From NCBI RefSeq assembly GCF_014892515.1, contig NZ_JADBGR010000068.1:129758-193757 (forward strand): a stretch of DNA of 64,000 bases, in the 5' to 3' direction. The DNA comes from Myceligenerans pegani (lineage in GTDB: Bacteria; Actinomycetota; Actinomycetes; Actinomycetales; Cellulomonadaceae). A program made the position numbers and the translations under genes. Positions 61,209 to 64,000 of the stretch are shown piece after piece. The first letter of the stretch is position 1, and each line of letters opens with the position of its first letter. A model generated the notes under the pieces. The model was not told the origin of the DNA and searched no databases. It saw nothing but the letters and a program-made list of their open reading frames with translations.

Positions 61209-63899
61209 ATGACACCGACGTCACGACCACGAATTCCGGGGTCCCAGGATCGATCGAGGAGAGCCGGAGCCATGGCCGCCCTGAGCATCGCAGCGGTGAT
61301 CGTCTCGACACTGGTTCCCGGTCAGGCGGCGACGGCCGCACCACCGGTCAAGGACCGCACCTACTTCGCCACGGCGGACGGCGCGGCCGTCGGGGAGTGC
61401 GAGGCGAAGCACGCCTGCTCGATCGAGCGGGCGCAGGAGCTCGTCCGGGAGGAGGCCCGCAAGGGCAGGGACGTCACCGTCCAGCTCGCGGACGGCGTCC
61501 ACCGGATCTCCGAGCCGCTCGTGTTCGGCCCGCAGGACGGCGGCCAGGACGGAGGCACTGTGCGGTGGACAGCCATGCCCGGCGCCCGGCCCGTGATCTC
61601 CGGCGCCACCGAGATCTCCGGCTGGTCCATGCACGACGAGGAGGCCGGCATCTACGTCGCGGACACTCCGCCCGGGGTCGACAGCCGTCAGCTCTACGTG
61701 AACGGGATCATCGCGCCGCGCGCCTCCCTGCGACTGGCCAACTCCGACGTCACGCCCACCCCGACCGGCCTGACGATCAACAATCCGCAGCTGGGCTACC
61801 TCGGCGGCCTGCCGGACCAGGGGCGGATCGAGTTCGAGTCGCTCGGGGACTTCAGCGATCGCTACTCCCCCGTCGAGTCGATCGACGGCTCCACGATCAC
61901 CATGGCGCAGCCCGCCTGGGACAACAACACCTGGGGATGGGACACCGTGCAGCACTCGTTCCTGGCGGCGCCCACGTGGTTCCTGGAGAACTCCCTGGCG
62001 TTCCTCGACGAGGTCGGCGAGTGGTACCTCGACCCGTCCGCGGGGAAGCTGTACTACAAACCGGGTGACGGCGTCGACCCGGACGAGCTGGACGTCGAGC
62101 TCCCGCGGCTGGAGTCGCTGGTCAGCATCGGCGGCACGTACGACGAACCGGTCACGGGCCTCGTGTTCGACGGCCTCGAGTTCACCGGCACCTCGTGGCT
62201 GGGCCCCTCCACCCACGGCTACGCGAACCAGCAGAACGGCGCGTTCGTCAAGGACGACTACGACTACCGTCCGGCCGACGCCTTCACCAGTTGCTCGCGG
62301 GGCTGCGAGATGTTCGAGCGGGCCCGCGGCGACACCTGGTACCAGGAGCCCGCGGCCGTGCAGATCTCCGCGGCGCACGACATCTCCGTGACGAACAACC
62401 TCTTCACGAACCTCGGGCAGACCGCCCTCGGCATCGGCAACGACGCCAACGCGCACCTCTCGGGCGTCGGCCTGGGTGCCAGCGGCATCGACGTGGTGGG
62501 GAACATCTTCACCGAGGTCGGCGGGCACGGGATCGCGGTCGGCGGCGTGCTCCCGGACGCGCACCACCCGAGCGACCCGCGGATGACCAACCGGGACATC
62601 CGCATCGAGAACAACACGATCAACCGGGTCGCGGTCGAGTACAAGGACAACTCCGGCATCCTCAGCACGTACGCGACGAACGTCCAGATCGTGCACAACG
62701 AGGTCGCCAACGTCGCCTACGACGGCATCGACACGGGCTACGGCTGGGGCGCCAACGACGCGGGTGGCTCGGCCGAGTACGACCGCCGCGGCTACTACCG
62801 CTGGAATCCCCGGTACACGACCCCGACCACCCTCCGGGACAACCTCGTGGCGGGCAATCTCGTGCACCACACCAAGGCGAGGTTCGCCGACGGCGGGAAC
62901 CTCTACAACCTCGCGGCCAGCCCCGGCACGGTGGTGGAGCGAAACTTCGTGTTCAACGTCTCCGGCGTCGGCCTGTATCTCGATGAGGGCACGCGGTACA
63001 CGACGTACCGGCACAACGTGCTCCAGGGCACCAACCCGTGGATCTTCACCAATGCCTACAGCGACGGCAACAACACCAGCGACAACCTGGTCCAAGAGAA
63101 CTGGTACAACTCCGGCGGCGCTCAGATCCCGAACGCGGAGCAGCGCAACAACCGGCTCATCGGCAACGTCTCGGTCTCGGGCACCAACTGGCCGCAGGCG
63201 GCACGCGACGTCATGTGCGATGCCGGCGTCGCGCCGCAGTACCGCACGGCGTTGAACGCCAACCTGTTCGGCCTCGCCCAGTGCCCGGTCCAGGCGCCGG
63301 TCGGCGGCTCGTACGGGACGACGTCCTCCGCGAACCAGACCTACTTCGGGCAGCAGGGCGCCGCCTTCGGCATTGCGGCCGCGGGCGCGGACGTGTGGGG
63401 AGCCGGCGGCCAGCGGGACGACCAGTACGCGGCGGTCTACCGGGCGGGCTCCTTCTCGGCCGGGTCGAGCGTGTCCGTCCGCGTGGACACGGTCAACGAC
63501 ACCCACGCCTGGGCCAAGAGCGGCGTCATGGTCCGCAACGAGATCGCGCGGCCCGGAAGCTCCGCCGGGTACGCGATCGCGGCGGTGACGCCACGCAACG
63601 GCGTCGCCTTCCAGTGGGACGCGAACGGCGACGGCTACCTGGACAGTTCCGCCCAGGCGAGCGTCGACATCCATCGCCCCGTCTGGGTCAAGCTGGATCG
63701 CGTGGGCGATCGGGTGTCCGCGTCGTGGTCCTACGACGGCGTCAACTACCGGCGGATCGGTTCGCCGGTGACGCTCCCGGGAGCGGCCGCGGTCCAGGAC
63801 GGCGGCGTCTTCACGACCTCGCACGACGCGTCCACGGCCGCGACCAACGTGTTCAGCGGCTTCCACCTGGCGGGACCTGCCGGCTCCGCCCCGCGGTAG
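61209..63899 (+). CDS. Secreted right-handed beta-helix glycosidase-like protein
   Basis: An 896-residue secreted protein. The signal peptide covers ~1-45 (MAALSIAAVIVSTLVPG, ending near AATAA). A large right-handed parallel beta-helix (~55-690) contains repeated Asn/Asp-rich turns such as RIENNTINRVAVEYKDNSG and VHNEVANVAYDGIDTGYG. The C-terminal beta-sandwich (~695-890; KSGVMVRNEIARPGSSAGY) resembles DUF1349-type carbohydrate-binding domains. The architecture fits GH141-like enzymes on pectin or xylan side chains; catalysis is unproven. ATG at 61209 follows GAGGG. It is divergent from the FadR-type regulator, which probably controls it. Confidence 0.82.
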   Translation: MTPTSRPRIPGSQDRSRRAGAMAALSIAAVIVSTLVPGQAATAAPPVKDRTYFATADGAAVGECEAKHACSIERAQELVREEARKGRDVTVQLADGVHRISEPLVFGPQDGGQDGGTVRWTAMPGARPVISGATEISGWSMHDEEAGIYVADTPPGVDSRQLYVNGIIAPRASLRLANSDVTPTPTGLTINNPQLGYLGGLPDQGRIEFESLGDFSDRYSPVESIDGSTITMAQPAWDNNTWGWDTVQHSFLAAPTWFLENSLAFLDEVGEWYLDPSAGKLYYKPGDGVDPDELDVELPRLESLVSIGGTYDEPVTGLVFDGLEFTGTSWLGPSTHGYANQQNGAFVKDDYDYRPADAFTSCSRGCEMFERARGDTWYQEPAAVQISAAHDISVTNNLFTNLGQTALGIGNDANAHLSGVGLGASGIDVVGNIFTEVGGHGIAVGGVLPDAHHPSDPRMTNRDIRIENNTINRVAVEYKDNSGILSTYATNVQIVHNEVANVAYDGIDTGYGWGANDAGGSAEYDRRGYYRWNPRYTTPTTLRDNLVAGNLVHHTKARFADGGNLYNLAASPGTVVERNFVFNVSGVGLYLDEGTRYTTYRHNVLQGTNPWIFTNAYSDGNNTSDNLVQENWYNSGGAQIPNAEQRNNRLIGNVSVSGTNWPQAARDVMCDAGVAPQYRTALNANLFGLAQCPVQAPVGGSYGTTSSANQTYFGQQGAAFGIAAAGADVWGAGGQRDDQYAAVYRAGSFSAGSSVSVRVDTVNDTHAWAKSGVMVRNEIARPGSSAGYAIAAVTPRNGVAFQWDANGDGYLDSSAQASVDIHRPVWVKLDRVGDRVSASWSYDGVNYRRIGSPVTLPGAAAVQDGGVFTTSHDASTAATNVFSGFHLAGPAGSAPR

Positions 63900-64000
63900 A
63901 CCCCGGTCCGGCCGTCGACCGCGTCGTCGTCGGCCTCCGCGCGGGAGCGCGCCGGCCGGACCGACGGGCGGGGGCGCGTCCGTCCGGGCCGGGGGCAGGA
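63900..64000. other. Window end, no gene seen
   Basis: The last 100 bases follow the beta-helix gene's stop. They are very GC-rich and contain no convincing start, hairpin with U-tract or coding frame. Confidence 0.4.

Overview
This is high-GC chromosomal DNA. GTG/TTG starts, many ATGA or GTGA gene overlaps, WhiB-era actinobacterial families (DUF222/HNH endonuclease, WYL regulator, PAS-ANTAR, SigB/SigF-type sigma factor) and secreted carbohydrate-active enzymes point to an actinobacterium. The Micrococcales (Promicromonosporaceae/Cellulomonadaceae-like) are my best guess; this is an inference from content, not a search result. I saw no rRNA, tRNA, CRISPR array, prophage or insertion sequence.

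Layout. 1-9.7 kb: housekeeping and accessory genes: a fused double ABC exporter cut by the left edge, an HNH/DUF222 endonuclease with an SOS-box-like element, a Nudix hydrolase, a truncated GNAT gene overlapping an AlkD-like HEAT-repeat gene, a DHFR-like reductase, a WYL regulator and a divergent alpha/beta hydrolase. 9.7-15.1 kb: a tripartite tricarboxylate transporter (tctCBA), divergent from a CitA/CitB-type two-component system and followed by a striking nested inverted repeat. 15.2-19.6 kb: a Mn/Zn ABC importer (binding protein, ATPase, permease) and an ATP-dependent DNA ligase.

19.8-34.4 kb: an amine-catabolism region. It has an AraC-type regulator, copper amine oxidase (tynA) and moaF, then a Tat-exported amidohydrolase and two SDRs on the other strand, an APC permease, an aldehyde dehydrogenase, and a GCS2-family ligase coupled to a DAO-type flavoprotein. 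The permease/SDR and dehydrogenase/ligase divergent promoters share a 20-bp motif with 21-bp direct-repeat phasing, so I read them as one regulon. The ligase, flavoprotein, dehydrogenase and permease together resemble a gamma-glutamyl (Puu-like) amine route built on an unusual ligase. A ricin-lectin/CE2 esterase sits in the middle.

34.4-51.8 kb: a membrane/stress block. Five consecutive minus-strand transcription units (DUF1269; DUF6325-SHOCT-DUF4337; DUF6069; a 23-residue leader plus a membrane protein; PLDc_N/SHOCT plus ZIP transporter) each have one copy or half-copy of the operator-like palindrome TCACCC-N5-GGGTGA upstream. Within the same interval lies a MalT/LuxR-type regulator broken by an exact 13-bp tandem duplication. 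Then follow azoR/TetR with paired operators, a PoxB-like enzyme with a textbook SigB-type promoter, the SigB/SigF-type sigma factor itself, a PAS-ANTAR protein, a small helical protein and an SDR whose mirrored promoters flank four 14-bp repeats, and two CNNM/CorC-type transporters.

51.9-58.8 kb: a 2,075-residue secreted RHS protein with a Hint autoprocessing domain and AHH nuclease tip, followed by its probable immunity gene. 59-64 kb: a sugar-acid pathway fragment: an enolase-superfamily dehydratase, a FadR-type regulator with matching operators, and a large secreted beta-helix glycosidase-like protein.
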